NCBI GenBank assembly: GCA_013141495.1 | Contig: JABFQV010000005.1 | Span: 58,346-122,345 of the forward strand | DNA length: 64,000 nucleotides | Direction of reading: 5' to 3' | Source: Methylotenera sp. | GTDB lineage: Bacteria > Pseudomonadota > Gammaproteobacteria > Burkholderiales > Methylophilaceae | Shown: piece by piece, positions 36,085 to 45,374 of the stretch | Numbering within the stretch: position 1 is the stretch's first letter | Layout: each line of letters opens with the position of its first letter | The notes under the pieces: generated by a model | Seen by the model: only the letters and a program-made list of their open reading frames with translations | Databases searched by the model: none | Told to the model about the DNA's origin: nothing | Made by a program: the position numbers and the translations under genes

Positions 36085-37508
36085 TAAACTAGCTCCTTGC
36101 GAAGCTGTGCTAATAGCACATCACTTTTTTGAAATGATGAGTGCATCAAATTTAGTAATTGAGTGCTTGTGAACTGCTCTTCCTCTTCTGCTTTATGAGG
36201 ATTTTTAATATCTAAGTTATAACCATTGGCAGCTATAGTTTCGATGCTTACTTGCCAAGCCTGTTCGCTTGCCTCACGCTCATGCCACCATAGTTTTAAG
36301 CTATCAAACTCAGATAATTTAATCTGCTTAGTTTTAGAGTAGCTTTTTTGACCTTCAGGTAATGTGTGTTCACAATACCAAATATTCTTAGTTGGTTCGC
36401 CCTTGGTGAAAAAAAGCAGATTGGTAGCAACCGATGCATAAGGCTGAAATACTGAATTGGGCAAGCGAATAATAGTGTGAAGGTTGCAATCTTCTAGCAA
36501 CTTTTGTCGGATACGCTGTTTAACACCATCGCCAGTGAGTGAACCATCGGGCAATACAATTGCGGCACGGCCACCATCTTTTAGCAAATGAATCATCAGT
36601 ATGAGAAACAAATCAGCCGACTCTTTAGTTCGATAAGTTTGCGGAAAGTTATTCTCGTTATTATTCGAAACTACGCCACCAAATGGCGGGTTAGCGATAA
36701 TTACATCTACACGGTCTGATTGCCGATATTCGCTTAAAGGACGCTCTAATGAATCGCCATATCGTATATTAGGTAGGTTAATGTCGTGCAATATCAGATT
36801 AGTATTGGCGAGCATGTAAGGCAAGGGCTTGTATTCCCAGCCGTTCACATTATGTTGAATGGCTTCACGTTCTGCAACACTACTCGCCTTAGCCTTTAGA
36901 TGCTCAATGACGGCCGTTAAGAAGCCGCCCGTGCCGCAGGCAGGGTCTAACACTTGCTCACCAGCCTTAGGGTCAATTAGCTCCGTCATTAGCTCTGTAA
37001 TGGCTCTTGGTGTATAGAATTCACCCAATGTGCCTGCACTTTGTAGCTCACCTAGAAAGCTCTCGTAAATCTGACCAAAAACGTGTTTGTCTTTACTGTT
37101 ATTAAAGTCGATTTCATTGAGCTTGTTAATAACTTGGCGCAAGTGTATGCCAGACTTCATGTAGTTGTAATTGTTGTCGAATACTTCATGCACAAGTAAC
37201 GCACGCTTGTTACCTGTTGAAAGGTCAATATTTGAAAGTGTAGGAAACAGCTTGCGGTCAACAAACTGCAATAACTCATCACCCGTCATACCCTCATCAT
37301 TACCAGCCCAAGCATCCCAATGCAATTCTTCGGGAATGGGTGAAGTGTAATCGTCTTGTAATAGCTCTAGCTCTTTGTCTTTATCGCTAAATATTTTTAA
37401 AAACAACATCCAACCTAGTTGCAAAATACGCAACTCGTCGCTACCTGTTCCTGTATCTTGCCGCATGATTTTTCTGGCAGATTTTACGATTCCACTAACA
37501 TTTGTCAT
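36084..37508 (-). CDS. hsdM: Type I restriction-modification DNA methyltransferase HsdM
   Basis: The ATG at 37508, 7 nt after the hsdR stop, starts MTNVSGIVKSARKIMRQD and gives 474 residues; the frame extends to a TTG at 37544 inside hsdR. The N-terminal HsdM helical domain is followed by GEFYTPRAITELMTELIDPK and the SAM-binding motif DPACGTGGF (residues 188-196). The catalytic motif IV is NPPFGG (263-268), the N6-adenine type. VVSNNNENNFPQTYRTKESA and the GRAAIVLPDGSL loop are as in the family. It should modify adenines in the HsdS target and form M2S or R2M2S complexes with its neighbours. Confidence 0.96.
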   Translation of the reverse strand: MTNVSGIVKSARKIMRQDTGTGSDELRILQLGWMLFLKIFSDKDKELELLQDDYTSPIPEELHWDAWAGNDEGMTGDELLQFVDRKLFPTLSNIDLSTGNKRALLVHEVFDNNYNYMKSGIHLRQVINKLNEIDFNNSKDKHVFGQIYESFLGELQSAGTLGEFYTPRAITELMTELIDPKAGEQVLDPACGTGGFLTAVIEHLKAKASSVAEREAIQHNVNGWEYKPLPYMLANTNLILHDINLPNIRYGDSLERPLSEYRQSDRVDVIIANPPFGGVVSNNNENNFPQTYRTKESADLFLILMIHLLKDGGRAAIVLPDGSLTGDGVKQRIRQKLLEDCNLHTIIRLPNSVFQPYASVATNLLFFTKGEPTKNIWYCEHTLPEGQKSYSKTKQIKLSEFDSLKLWWHEREASEQAWQVSIETIAANGYNLDIKNPHKAEEEEQFTSTQLLNLMHSSFQKSDVLLAQLRKELV

Positions 37509-37515
37509 ATATTGC

Positions 37516-39903
37516 TTATGCTGCCTTATAAATTTCTTGTTCAAGCGCTATGAGTGCTTGTTGATATTGGCGCTTGCCGCCAAATAGCTTAACGATTTCG
37601 ATTGGTGAGCCGAACGCATCAAACGGATTAACTTGTAGAACTTTCATGTCTTCGATATTTTCTATGCCTTCGTCCGCATATTTATCAAGTAATGCCTCTA
37701 GCACTTTACGTGCTTGTTCGCCATATCTTGTAAAGTAGTCACGTTTTTTCACATTATTAACGCGCTCGCTACGAGTAAGCGGCGGCTGGTCAAAGGCTGT
37801 ATGGCAGATTAAATCAAAAATATCCATCTCTTTACTGATAGCTTCTTTAAGATTTTCAAACACAACGCCTTGCTCAATTAACTCATCAATAATGGCCTGC
37901 TTTTTATCTGCTTTATTCCACTTATTGAGAAATTCATCTAATGACTGATATTGTTCTCGAACCTTTTGACGCGTGTAATCTTTTAAGCTGCCCGTAATGA
38001 GCTTGCCGTTGCCGTCCATGTACTGAATGCGCTCATTAAGCACCGCAACATTAACGCCATTCACATAGTATTTTGGACGTGGCTCGCTAATGATGTCGCC
38101 ACCACCTATGATGTCTGGCGGGGTGTAAGGTGTATCGAAGATAACTTCATCACCGTTTTCATCAACCACTGTTTCGTCACTAATAATCTCATCTTCTGGT
38201 GATTCAAACTCGTCATCCTCATCCATTTCTTTAAGACGCACTGGGTCTCCATCAAAATCAGAGTCGGCAAATAAATCCGTAATATTCCTAAAATCCATAA
38301 TGGTGAAAAAGGTTTTACCAAATTCTTCATTGATGCGCGTGCCACGACCAATGATTTGTTTAAATTCGGTCATTGAGGCAATATTGCTATCTAGCACAAT
38401 GAGTTTGCAAGTTTGCGCATCAACGCCTGTGGTCATCAGCTTAGATGTAGTTGCGATGACAGGGTATTTCTCTTCAGGATTGATGAAATTATCTAGCTCT
38501 CGCTTGCCTTCATCGTTATCGCCAGTGATTTGCATAACGTATTTGCTGTTTTGAGCCATTAAGTCGCTATTTGCATTGGCAATTGCGGTGCGCATACGCT
38601 GAGCATGGTCAATATCCACGCAAAAAATAATAGTTTTATCGAAACGATTAGTTTTCTTGAGAAAGTCAGTGACTTTTTTGGCAACGCTTTCGGTGCGCTC
38701 ATCAATCACAAGGCTTTTGTCAAAATCCTTACGATTATATATACGGTCATCAACCAGCAAGCCTTGCTTATCAGTTTTGCCAACTTCTGGCCGCCAGCCT
38801 TCAAGATCAACATTTAGGCCAATTCGAACCACTTTATACGGCGCTAGAAAACCGTCCTGTATGCCTTGTTTAAGCGAATAGGTATAGATAGGATCGCCAA
38901 AATATTCAGTGCTAGAAATTGTTTCAGTTTCTTTTGGTGTTGCTGTTAAACCAATATGGGTGGCACTTTTGAAATAACTTAAAATTTCGCGCCAAGCACT
39001 GTCTTCAGAAGCGCTCCCACGGTGACACTCATCAATCACAATGAGGTCGAAAAAGTCTGGGCTGAACTCACGATAAGCATCTTTGTCTTCGTCGTAGTTG
39101 GTCAAACCCTGATAAAGCGCGAGATAGATTTCGTAGGATTTATCTATTTTCTTTTGCTTAATGACGGTCATTTTGTCTTTAAAATGACGAAAGTCACCTC
39201 GCCTAGTCTGGTCTATGAGCGCGTTACGGTCAGCTAAAAATAAGATGCGTTTCTTAGTGCCACTTTTCCATAGTCTGTGAATAATCTGAAAGGCAGTATA
39301 GGTTTTGCCTGTGCCTGTCGCCATCGTAAGTAAAATGCGTTGCTGGCCTTTAGCAATGGCTTCAACAGTGCGGTTAATGGCAATTTGTTGATAATAGCGA
39401 GGTTTGCGATTAGAGCCATCAAAGAAATAATCCTGCGCACTAATGCGCTCTTGCTCTTCGGTAACAATACCTTTGAATTTTTTATAACGCTCCCAAAGTT
39501 CGGCTGGCGTAGGGAACTGATCAAGACCTAGCTCTTTTTCAATATCGCCATCTGTGCAGGTGCGGTCGTGCTGGTAAAAACCATCGCCATTGCTGCTGAA
39601 AACTGAGGGAATATCAAGAATGTTGGCATAGTCTAAGGCCTGCTGGATGCCTGCTTTGACAGTTTGTTTATTATCTTTAGCTTCAATAATCGCAATAGGA
39701 ATATTGGGTTTGTAATACAGGATGTAATCTGCCCGCTTACCTTTACCCCGTGAAGTAAGATTGCCTTTTACATAAATGCGTCCATCAGTAAAGCTAACTT
39801 CTTCACGAATTTGAGTGAGCTTATCCCAGCCTGCTTTTTCTATAGCGGGCTGAATGTATTTAGTACAAATGTCACGTTCTGATAATTCTTTTTTCGATGT
39901 CAT
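37516..39903 (-). CDS. hsdR: Type I restriction endonuclease subunit HsdR
   Basis: A 795-residue motor and nuclease subunit. The N-terminal HSDR nuclease domain has RADYILYY (Asp59) and the AIIEAKDNK core (Glu74-x-Lys76). The helicase module has Walker A in LLTMATGTGKTYTAFQ (Lys200), the DECH box at residues 291-294, LTATPKETE, and motif VI in IIGRGTRINEEFGK. The C-terminal region from about 600 (acidic, then helical) binds the methylase complex. It translocates double-stranded DNA and cuts unmethylated DNA at a distance. First gene of the hsdRMS operon; the 124-nt gap upstream holds its likely promoter. Confidence 0.96.
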   Translation of the reverse strand: MTSKKELSERDICTKYIQPAIEKAGWDKLTQIREEVSFTDGRIYVKGNLTSRGKGKRADYILYYKPNIPIAIIEAKDNKQTVKAGIQQALDYANILDIPSVFSSNGDGFYQHDRTCTDGDIEKELGLDQFPTPAELWERYKKFKGIVTEEQERISAQDYFFDGSNRKPRYYQQIAINRTVEAIAKGQQRILLTMATGTGKTYTAFQIIHRLWKSGTKKRILFLADRNALIDQTRRGDFRHFKDKMTVIKQKKIDKSYEIYLALYQGLTNYDEDKDAYREFSPDFFDLIVIDECHRGSASEDSAWREILSYFKSATHIGLTATPKETETISSTEYFGDPIYTYSLKQGIQDGFLAPYKVVRIGLNVDLEGWRPEVGKTDKQGLLVDDRIYNRKDFDKSLVIDERTESVAKKVTDFLKKTNRFDKTIIFCVDIDHAQRMRTAIANANSDLMAQNSKYVMQITGDNDEGKRELDNFINPEEKYPVIATTSKLMTTGVDAQTCKLIVLDSNIASMTEFKQIIGRGTRINEEFGKTFFTIMDFRNITDLFADSDFDGDPVRLKEMDEDDEFESPEDEIISDETVVDENGDEVIFDTPYTPPDIIGGGDIISEPRPKYYVNGVNVAVLNERIQYMDGNGKLITGSLKDYTRQKVREQYQSLDEFLNKWNKADKKQAIIDELIEQGVVFENLKEAISKEMDIFDLICHTAFDQPPLTRSERVNNVKKRDYFTRYGEQARKVLEALLDKYADEGIENIEDMKVLQVNPFDAFGSPIEIVKLFGGKRQYQQALIALEQEIYKAA

Positions 39904-40027
39904 TTTGTATTTTTGTTATAACTCCCCTTATTCAAATGCATTATGAAGCATAAGAACATATTTGAGTATGCAATAACTCCGATATAGTTAGCGGCATTTC
40001 AAAATAATCTGGTTTGACAACTTACTT

Positions 40028-40441
40028 CTAACCTCGACTAACAGGCGGCAATGGTCTATTTAAGAAATTAGAGTCTAAGCCCCGTGTATGTGCGTTATAT
40101 GCCCACCGCACAAACTGTTCTAATAACTGCGTATTTTCTGACTCAATTCTCTTGGCCTCAACTTCTAGCCTTGCTATGCGTTCTAATGCTTTTTGCAACT
40201 CAGGCGAACGAACAGTTCGTATTGTTGCATCTCCATCGGCAAGAGCTAACTTCCGAAGATCAAAAGCATTTCTAATACGTTCATGCTTATGAAGTGTTTG
40301 GCGAGTGTATTCATTATGTGTGCGGAAATTAATAGCGTCGATCAATAAATCCCAAGTCAATTTTTCTGACCAGCCATCTAAGATTTCTACTATTTCTTTA
40401 ATGCCAGCATCATCAAGATTTTTTGCCCTTCGCTGTTTCAT
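40028..40441 (-). CDS. Small partner protein of the recombinase cassette (coiled-coil C-terminus)
   Basis: A 137-residue protein, 1 nt after the third recombinase gene. The N-terminal part looks like a helical DNA-binding unit (GWSEKLTWDLLIDAINFRTH then YTRQTLHKHERIRNAFDLRK) and residues 80-115 form a coiled coil (ALERIARLEVEAKRIESENT). Position and size match the small third gene of Tn554-type (TnpC) and gamma-mobile-trio (GmtX) cassettes. The resemblance to GmtX is from memory and unverified. It probably assists recombinase binding or orientation at the element ends. Confidence 0.65.
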   Translation of the reverse strand: MKQRRAKNLDDAGIKEIVEILDGWSEKLTWDLLIDAINFRTHNEYTRQTLHKHERIRNAFDLRKLALADGDATIRTVRSPELQKALERIARLEVEAKRIESENTQLLEQFVRWAYNAHTRGLDSNFLNRPLPPVSRG

Positions 40442-40442
40442 T

Positions 40443-42491
40443 CTATCTCTCCGTAGGGCTATCTAGCCCGAGTTCCATAGTTGGATTGCTAATATCTCGA
40501 GCCAACTTATTTAGTTTCTTTGGCATACTGATTTTCTGGGTTGAAGATTTGGGTGGCGATAATTGAATAACTGCGCCTTTTGGTACTTTAGGGTCATCCA
40601 TTATTGATAGCAGCTCTGAAAGCCGAGCTACGGTATTTGTATGATGATCCAGCCATCTATCACTACCAAAATACTGCTCTTTGCTTGCTTGTTCTGCTTG
40701 CAACATTAAGCTTTGCGCCTCATCAAGCTGAATGCGCAATCTACGCTCTTTTTCTGCGTCGCCTTTTATGCAAATCAAATCGGTACAATTGATGCAGTCC
40801 ATGTGAATCTGACAAGGCGACATCGTATAGTCATGAATGCAATACCCTAAATCAGTAGTATGTGCAGTAGGCACTACTAACCGCGCAAATTCATTTCTTG
40901 GTATCAATGTTTTTTTAGCTAACTCAGCTAAAGGTCCAAACATAATACTTTCATCACCAACTGCATCACGTATTTTCTGTACCATTTGACCTGGTGTTAC
41001 ATGGTCATAAGCAGCATTCTGCTTGATGTCTTTACGACCAGACCATTTAGCGATGTCAAGCTGACTTAGACCACCAGCCTGAGCCAGCGTATTGAGGTAA
41101 TGCCTAAATTGGTGTGTTGAAATATTGATATTGCTTCCATCAGGTTCTACATATCCAAATCGAGTAAATGCTGATTGATGGCCATGCTCTACTCTACCTC
41201 CAAGGGCTGTATTGATCTGATTTATGCTTATTGACTCAATCATGCAACTGTAAGTGCCGCGCTGAGCACCTAGCTCATTTGTGCGAACAACAAACAAAGC
41301 TTCACTGTATTTATAGCCAGTGTCTTTATCCATTACTGGGAAGCCACTTGGTAGCATACTAACAACTGCTTTTTGCACATCGTCAAACCTAACTGTTTTC
41401 GACCTTGCACGTCCGATAGTCGGAATTAATTTACCTTTACACCAAGCCGATGCTGATCCTGCATCAATCAAACCAATTACATTGGCAAGTTCTTGCATTG
41501 ATATGGTCTCCTGACATCTCAAATACTCAAAACCATCTGCCAAATAAATTTTCTCAGGGTGACCCTCATACCATTTAGCAATGCGGCGTGATTCATCTGT
41601 CACTTTACGGATTTTCGCAATAGCTTCTTGTACAACACTCGCCATTGAGGGAACAACCCACTTAATCATTGGGTCTGCGCCTTTTGCTGGCCACCACCTG
41701 AGTCCATAAGCCTCAACGCCTGTCTTACTATTTTCTTGCCTGACCTCACAATCAAGAGGTAGTGACAGCACCTCACTTATTCGGTCTGGAGAAGCACATA
41801 GCAAAGCCGCAACCGAACTCACAATCACATCGATAGGCTCAGCAGCTCTTAAAAATATTTCCGGCAATGCATCTAAAGCCGCTTGAGTTGGCATTTTATC
41901 GTTACGGCGTTTATCAAACTCTTTGCCAACCCTAACTGCATCTCCTGGACGCTTTATAAAATTCCTCCAGCGAACTGAAACTGTTGTAAGCTTGTTATCA
42001 CATAAAAATTCAGAAAGCATTTCTAATTGACCACCATGTCTATAGGCGGCAGCGGCAGAATATTTCTCTACGATCATCTGAGCAGCACGATTAAAGATAA
42101 GTACGTCAGATCGAATTGGATTAGCATCGCCGCCAGACTCTCTCAAAGCAGCCTCCAAAGCTCGCAATGCAACAAGCCTTGCGCCCGTGCCATTGATTGG
42201 TCTAAATCCTTGCATGTAGCGAAAATAGGCTTTGGCAAAAGATAGATATGGTTCAACCATAGGAGCTGGTGAATTATCATTAACAGTCTCAAGATTACTG
42301 AAAACCAATCTATGCCGTTTATTACCATGGCCTTTTAAATTAATGGAGTCAGAAATATCCCATGTATTTTCATCAAAGGGTAAATCTGCCCCAAACACCG
42401 TCAACTCATTTCGGCAAGAGTCGATAAATCCACGTAAATTTCCAGCAGCATCAAGCTCGGCTTTTGGTTGAAATAAGATTAGATCAGCCAT
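40443..42491 (-). CDS. Large tyrosine-recombinase-like integrase (third cassette recombinase)
   Basis: The ATG at 42491 with GAGG upstream gives 682 residues and overlaps the previous stop by 8 nt (ATGGCTGA); the frame is also open to a GTG at 42503. Recombinase features: Arg near residue 237 (ASPDRISEVLSLPL), ISTHQFRHYLNTLAQAG giving the HxxR at about 460-463, IAKWSGRKD, and Tyr near 495 in QNAAYDHVTPGQM. After the catalytic domain comes a Cys cluster, YCIHDYTMSPCQIHMDC then CTDLIC, probably a zinc-binding DNA or protein contact. Length and zinc cluster fit the large partner in gamma-mobile-trio-like cassettes. Catalytic set looks complete. Confidence 0.8.
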   Translation of the reverse strand: MADLILFQPKAELDAAGNLRGFIDSCRNELTVFGADLPFDENTWDISDSINLKGHGNKRHRLVFSNLETVNDNSPAPMVEPYLSFAKAYFRYMQGFRPINGTGARLVALRALEAALRESGGDANPIRSDVLIFNRAAQMIVEKYSAAAAYRHGGQLEMLSEFLCDNKLTTVSVRWRNFIKRPGDAVRVGKEFDKRRNDKMPTQAALDALPEIFLRAAEPIDVIVSSVAALLCASPDRISEVLSLPLDCEVRQENSKTGVEAYGLRWWPAKGADPMIKWVVPSMASVVQEAIAKIRKVTDESRRIAKWYEGHPEKIYLADGFEYLRCQETISMQELANVIGLIDAGSASAWCKGKLIPTIGRARSKTVRFDDVQKAVVSMLPSGFPVMDKDTGYKYSEALFVVRTNELGAQRGTYSCMIESISINQINTALGGRVEHGHQSAFTRFGYVEPDGSNINISTHQFRHYLNTLAQAGGLSQLDIAKWSGRKDIKQNAAYDHVTPGQMVQKIRDAVGDESIMFGPLAELAKKTLIPRNEFARLVVPTAHTTDLGYCIHDYTMSPCQIHMDCINCTDLICIKGDAEKERRLRIQLDEAQSLMLQAEQASKEQYFGSDRWLDHHTNTVARLSELLSIMDDPKVPKGAVIQLSPPKSSTQKISMPKKLNKLARDISNPTMELGLDSPTER

Positions 42492-44040
42492 TAATTTCCT
42501 CACTCATACCACCTTTAATCTCGTCACAACGCCTAACCACTTCAGCAACGGCCAAAATTGTTCTATCATTGATTGAAGCAATTCTCGAGTCACTTTCCAC
42601 CATCAAACGCTCACGTTCTGAAATAAGGTGATTTAGAACGGCCTCATGCGGTCCATCTAACCAAGGTTGAAAGCTACGACAGGTATAACATGAAATTGGC
42701 GCTAACTCCCCACAGAAACCATGCTGACCACAGTTGCCCATCGGCTTCATAGAAGGTTCAAATCTTGGATCGCAAATACGACTCGTTGGATCTCCTTTAC
42801 GTCGCGCCTCAGATTCAGTTTTAATAATTACGCCTGCAAATGCCTGTGCAAGTGGCGCAAGGTGTAATGCCATCGCTCTATCAATTCGCTCGACAATTTC
42901 TGGTGTTGATTGCACGTAAACACCGACATTCTGAGTGTCGGTATGATCTAAAAGCTCTGCAATAACAAGTTCGCCATGACCTTCCATGGCAGCACGCGTG
43001 CCCAAAGTACGGCGAAATCTTGTAGCTGTAATATGTAACGGCTCTCCAGTACGTTCTGATATAACATTTAATCTGTTTAATGCATTTTTGAGATCAACTG
43101 ACAAGGATTTAGATGTGCGATGGTATTCAAAACCGTTTGGCTCATTTTTGCTGGACCGCTTAGAAGGAAATAATGGTGCCACACTTGTATCAACGAGAAT
43201 ACCAGTGAACCTTGCTCTTACTTCTTTTATATATTGAACAAATTTCTCACCGATTTGTGGTACCAATACCCGCTGACTAAATTCTGAACGTGATAATTTT
43301 TCTCGTTGCTTCGCTCGCGGTACATTTAGCGAATATATAGTTGCCCCATCTTTCGCAACACTTGTTCCAAAATCATATACCTTCAATGAGGCATATTGAA
43401 TTGGGCGCTGACCTAACGCTAAGAACAACCAAACCAGAAGATAATCATCCAGGTTTATATCGCCCGCTTTATATCCACTATCAACTGCTGTGTGAATTGC
43501 TTCCACCTCAAAATCAGTAAAAGGTCCTTCCAAAGGATCCATTGTCGAAACAGCTTCGCCTTTCCGGTTACCTTTGAGGCGCAATTGCTTAAGTAATGCT
43601 ATTGCATCTTCAGACACTCCAACCACGCCGAGACTATGCCATTTTTTCAGAAACCCAGATAAGTTTCCGAGATACCAAGAGTTTTTGCTAGATAAGCTTG
43701 CCCTGTAATTTATTAAGACATTACTAGTGATATGTGAAACTTCATCTAAATCAAGTTCGCTGCACTTTAACAAGTGTTGAAATCGTTCAAACATATTCAT
43801 CAAATGATCGGGCGACTTATTTTCTGCATACCAAATCAAAATCTTTTTGGTAGATTTGATAAGTTCATTTGTAGCTCTTAAACTTAAAAAATCTAAACTA
43901 ACTGTTACCGTACTATCCCGATATGACCATCTATCCAACCTTGGATTAAACCTTGCGCCATTGCGCGTGGTCACCTCTTCAGGCAAATCTTGCGGAGCAT
44001 TATTTAATTGAGTTAATGGCATCAAATCATTAATCATCAT
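42484..44040 (-). CDS. Tyrosine recombinase with C-terminal Cys cluster (second cassette recombinase)
   Basis: The 518-residue protein overlaps the preceding gene by 11 nt. Its catalytic domain has Arg212 (LALGQRPIQYASLK), HITATRFRRTLGTRA where the usual His of HxxR is Thr340 or nearby, AELLDHTDTQNVGVYV with His366 and Tyr375, so R..R..H..Y are present while the first His is replaced. After it come Cys437, Cys443, Cys451 and Cys454 in NCGQHGFCGELAPISCYTC, followed by FQPWLDGPHEAVLN. That combination is the one I associate with the GmtY type of recombinase. It probably acts with the other two recombinases as a complex. Start could be the first or second ATG. Confidence 0.82.
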   Translation of the reverse strand: MMINDLMPLTQLNNAPQDLPEEVTTRNGARFNPRLDRWSYRDSTVTVSLDFLSLRATNELIKSTKKILIWYAENKSPDHLMNMFERFQHLLKCSELDLDEVSHITSNVLINYRASLSSKNSWYLGNLSGFLKKWHSLGVVGVSEDAIALLKQLRLKGNRKGEAVSTMDPLEGPFTDFEVEAIHTAVDSGYKAGDINLDDYLLVWLFLALGQRPIQYASLKVYDFGTSVAKDGATIYSLNVPRAKQREKLSRSEFSQRVLVPQIGEKFVQYIKEVRARFTGILVDTSVAPLFPSKRSSKNEPNGFEYHRTSKSLSVDLKNALNRLNVISERTGEPLHITATRFRRTLGTRAAMEGHGELVIAELLDHTDTQNVGVYVQSTPEIVERIDRAMALHLAPLAQAFAGVIIKTESEARRKGDPTSRICDPRFEPSMKPMGNCGQHGFCGELAPISCYTCRSFQPWLDGPHEAVLNHLISERERLMVESDSRIASINDRTILAVAEVVRRCDEIKGGMSEEING

Positions 44041-45316
44041 TTCTTTCCATTATATTTTTTTGTAGCTGTAATGATGCAGCCTGAGCCTTCTTACGAATAT
44101 GCCGACGCGTATAAGTTGCCGCAGTTCCTGACGTTTCAGACCAACCCATCAAATAGGATCGAGCTTTCTTTTCTTGCTCCTCCCCAACCCTATTTTTATC
44201 CATTTCTTCAGAGAAAATATCATTCCAAGTGTGGCGCAATATGTGCGGAAATAATTGATTTGCAAGTTCTGGAAATTTTTTCTTAAGTACAGTAAATATC
44301 TTGTTTAAAGAAGGAGTTGATAATGGAAGACCTGAACCTGAGGCAACAAAAAGAAAATCGTGCTTCCTTGCACCTCTTATCGCTGAACGATGACTCATGA
44401 TGTAAGCGCTGGTTTTATCTAAAAGTCCTGTTGAGAGCGGAATTTCTCTTCCTCTCGTTTTAACCTTGGGCTGGTTAGCTCGTGGATCACTGAGATCATC
44501 AGCTCGACGTACTACAACTACTGTAGATTCTCTAAAATTCAGGTCACTTATTCTAATATTGAGTAACTCCCCACGCCTCAAACCACAGTTTAATAACCAC
44601 AAGATAATTAATTCATTTCGATATTTTGAGTGCTCATCAGACCACGGGGTTTCTTGTGATTGAGGATTTATCACCTTAAGAATTAGACTAACCACTTCTG
44701 ATTCCAATCCTTCACGCTGATCAATTCTTGAGTGATTGTATGCGCCAGATGGTAATCGAGCTTCAATAGCATTTGATGTATATTGGATTGATGATTCCAA
44801 AGACGATCGAAGTGATGCATCAATCCCGTGTTTCGATATACGAGACAAACAAAGCCATTTTAAATAGTCACGGATATTTCTCAACCTAGTTGCCGCAGAA
44901 CTGCCGTCGATTCTCATTTCGTCATTATTAGACGAGCGTTTTCTCAATTTCTCTAACGAAACGACTGACGAGATTGTTTGCTTTGATACGACCTGAACTT
45001 CATCCAACATGGAATGAATTTTCTCAACAGGCAATCTACATATTCTAACCAACTCTTCAATCTCACCCAAAGAAAGTAACTGGCCAACTATCAAACGCTC
45101 TTCTAAATTAATATTTCTTAAATCAAGAAATAACAAAAATACCATGACCGATCTAAGATAACTGTCGATGGTGTTGGATGCTCTATTTTTTGAGCGCACT
45201 TCAGATAAAGAAAAAACTGTCGGTTCAAAAATCGGCAAACCGTCACGACCGAGCAAAATGGGAAGACGCTCTCCAGATGAAGTGACAATCATTTTTACTC
45301 GATATTTTGGATTCAT
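44030..45316 (-). CDS. Tyrosine recombinase/integrase (first cassette recombinase)
   Basis: A 428-residue integrase with complete catalytic residues: Arg247 (NCGLRRGELLNI), Lys286 (KVKTRGREIPLS), His358 and Arg361 (FPHILRHTWND), Trp392 (MGWSETSGTAA) and nucleophile Tyr402 (TYTRRHI). The N-terminal arm and core-binding domain occupy residues 1-200. It starts with ATG at 45316, directly behind the word TTGTTTACAT that recurs near both island ends. First gene of the four-gene cassette; it and the next three overlap or nearly touch, so they are made from one transcript. Confidence 0.87.
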   Translation of the reverse strand: MNPKYRVKMIVTSSGERLPILLGRDGLPIFEPTVFSLSEVRSKNRASNTIDSYLRSVMVFLLFLDLRNINLEERLIVGQLLSLGEIEELVRICRLPVEKIHSMLDEVQVVSKQTISSVVSLEKLRKRSSNNDEMRIDGSSAATRLRNIRDYLKWLCLSRISKHGIDASLRSSLESSIQYTSNAIEARLPSGAYNHSRIDQREGLESEVVSLILKVINPQSQETPWSDEHSKYRNELIILWLLNCGLRRGELLNIRISDLNFRESTVVVVRRADDLSDPRANQPKVKTRGREIPLSTGLLDKTSAYIMSHRSAIRGARKHDFLFVASGSGLPLSTPSLNKIFTVLKKKFPELANQLFPHILRHTWNDIFSEEMDKNRVGEEQEKKARSYLMGWSETSGTAATYTRRHIRKKAQAASLQLQKNIMERNDD

Positions 45317-45374
45317 TGTTTACATTTTTAAAAGGTATACTTTAATCTTTAATACTAACAAACTAAAAACAATA

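Noticed and set aside
40028..45316. Recombinase-in-trio (RIT) element
   Set aside because: RIT elements have three related integrases in a row with palindromic ends; here the proteins differ greatly in size, two have Cys clusters and a fourth small gene follows, which fits Tn554/gamma-mobile-trio-like cassettes better.
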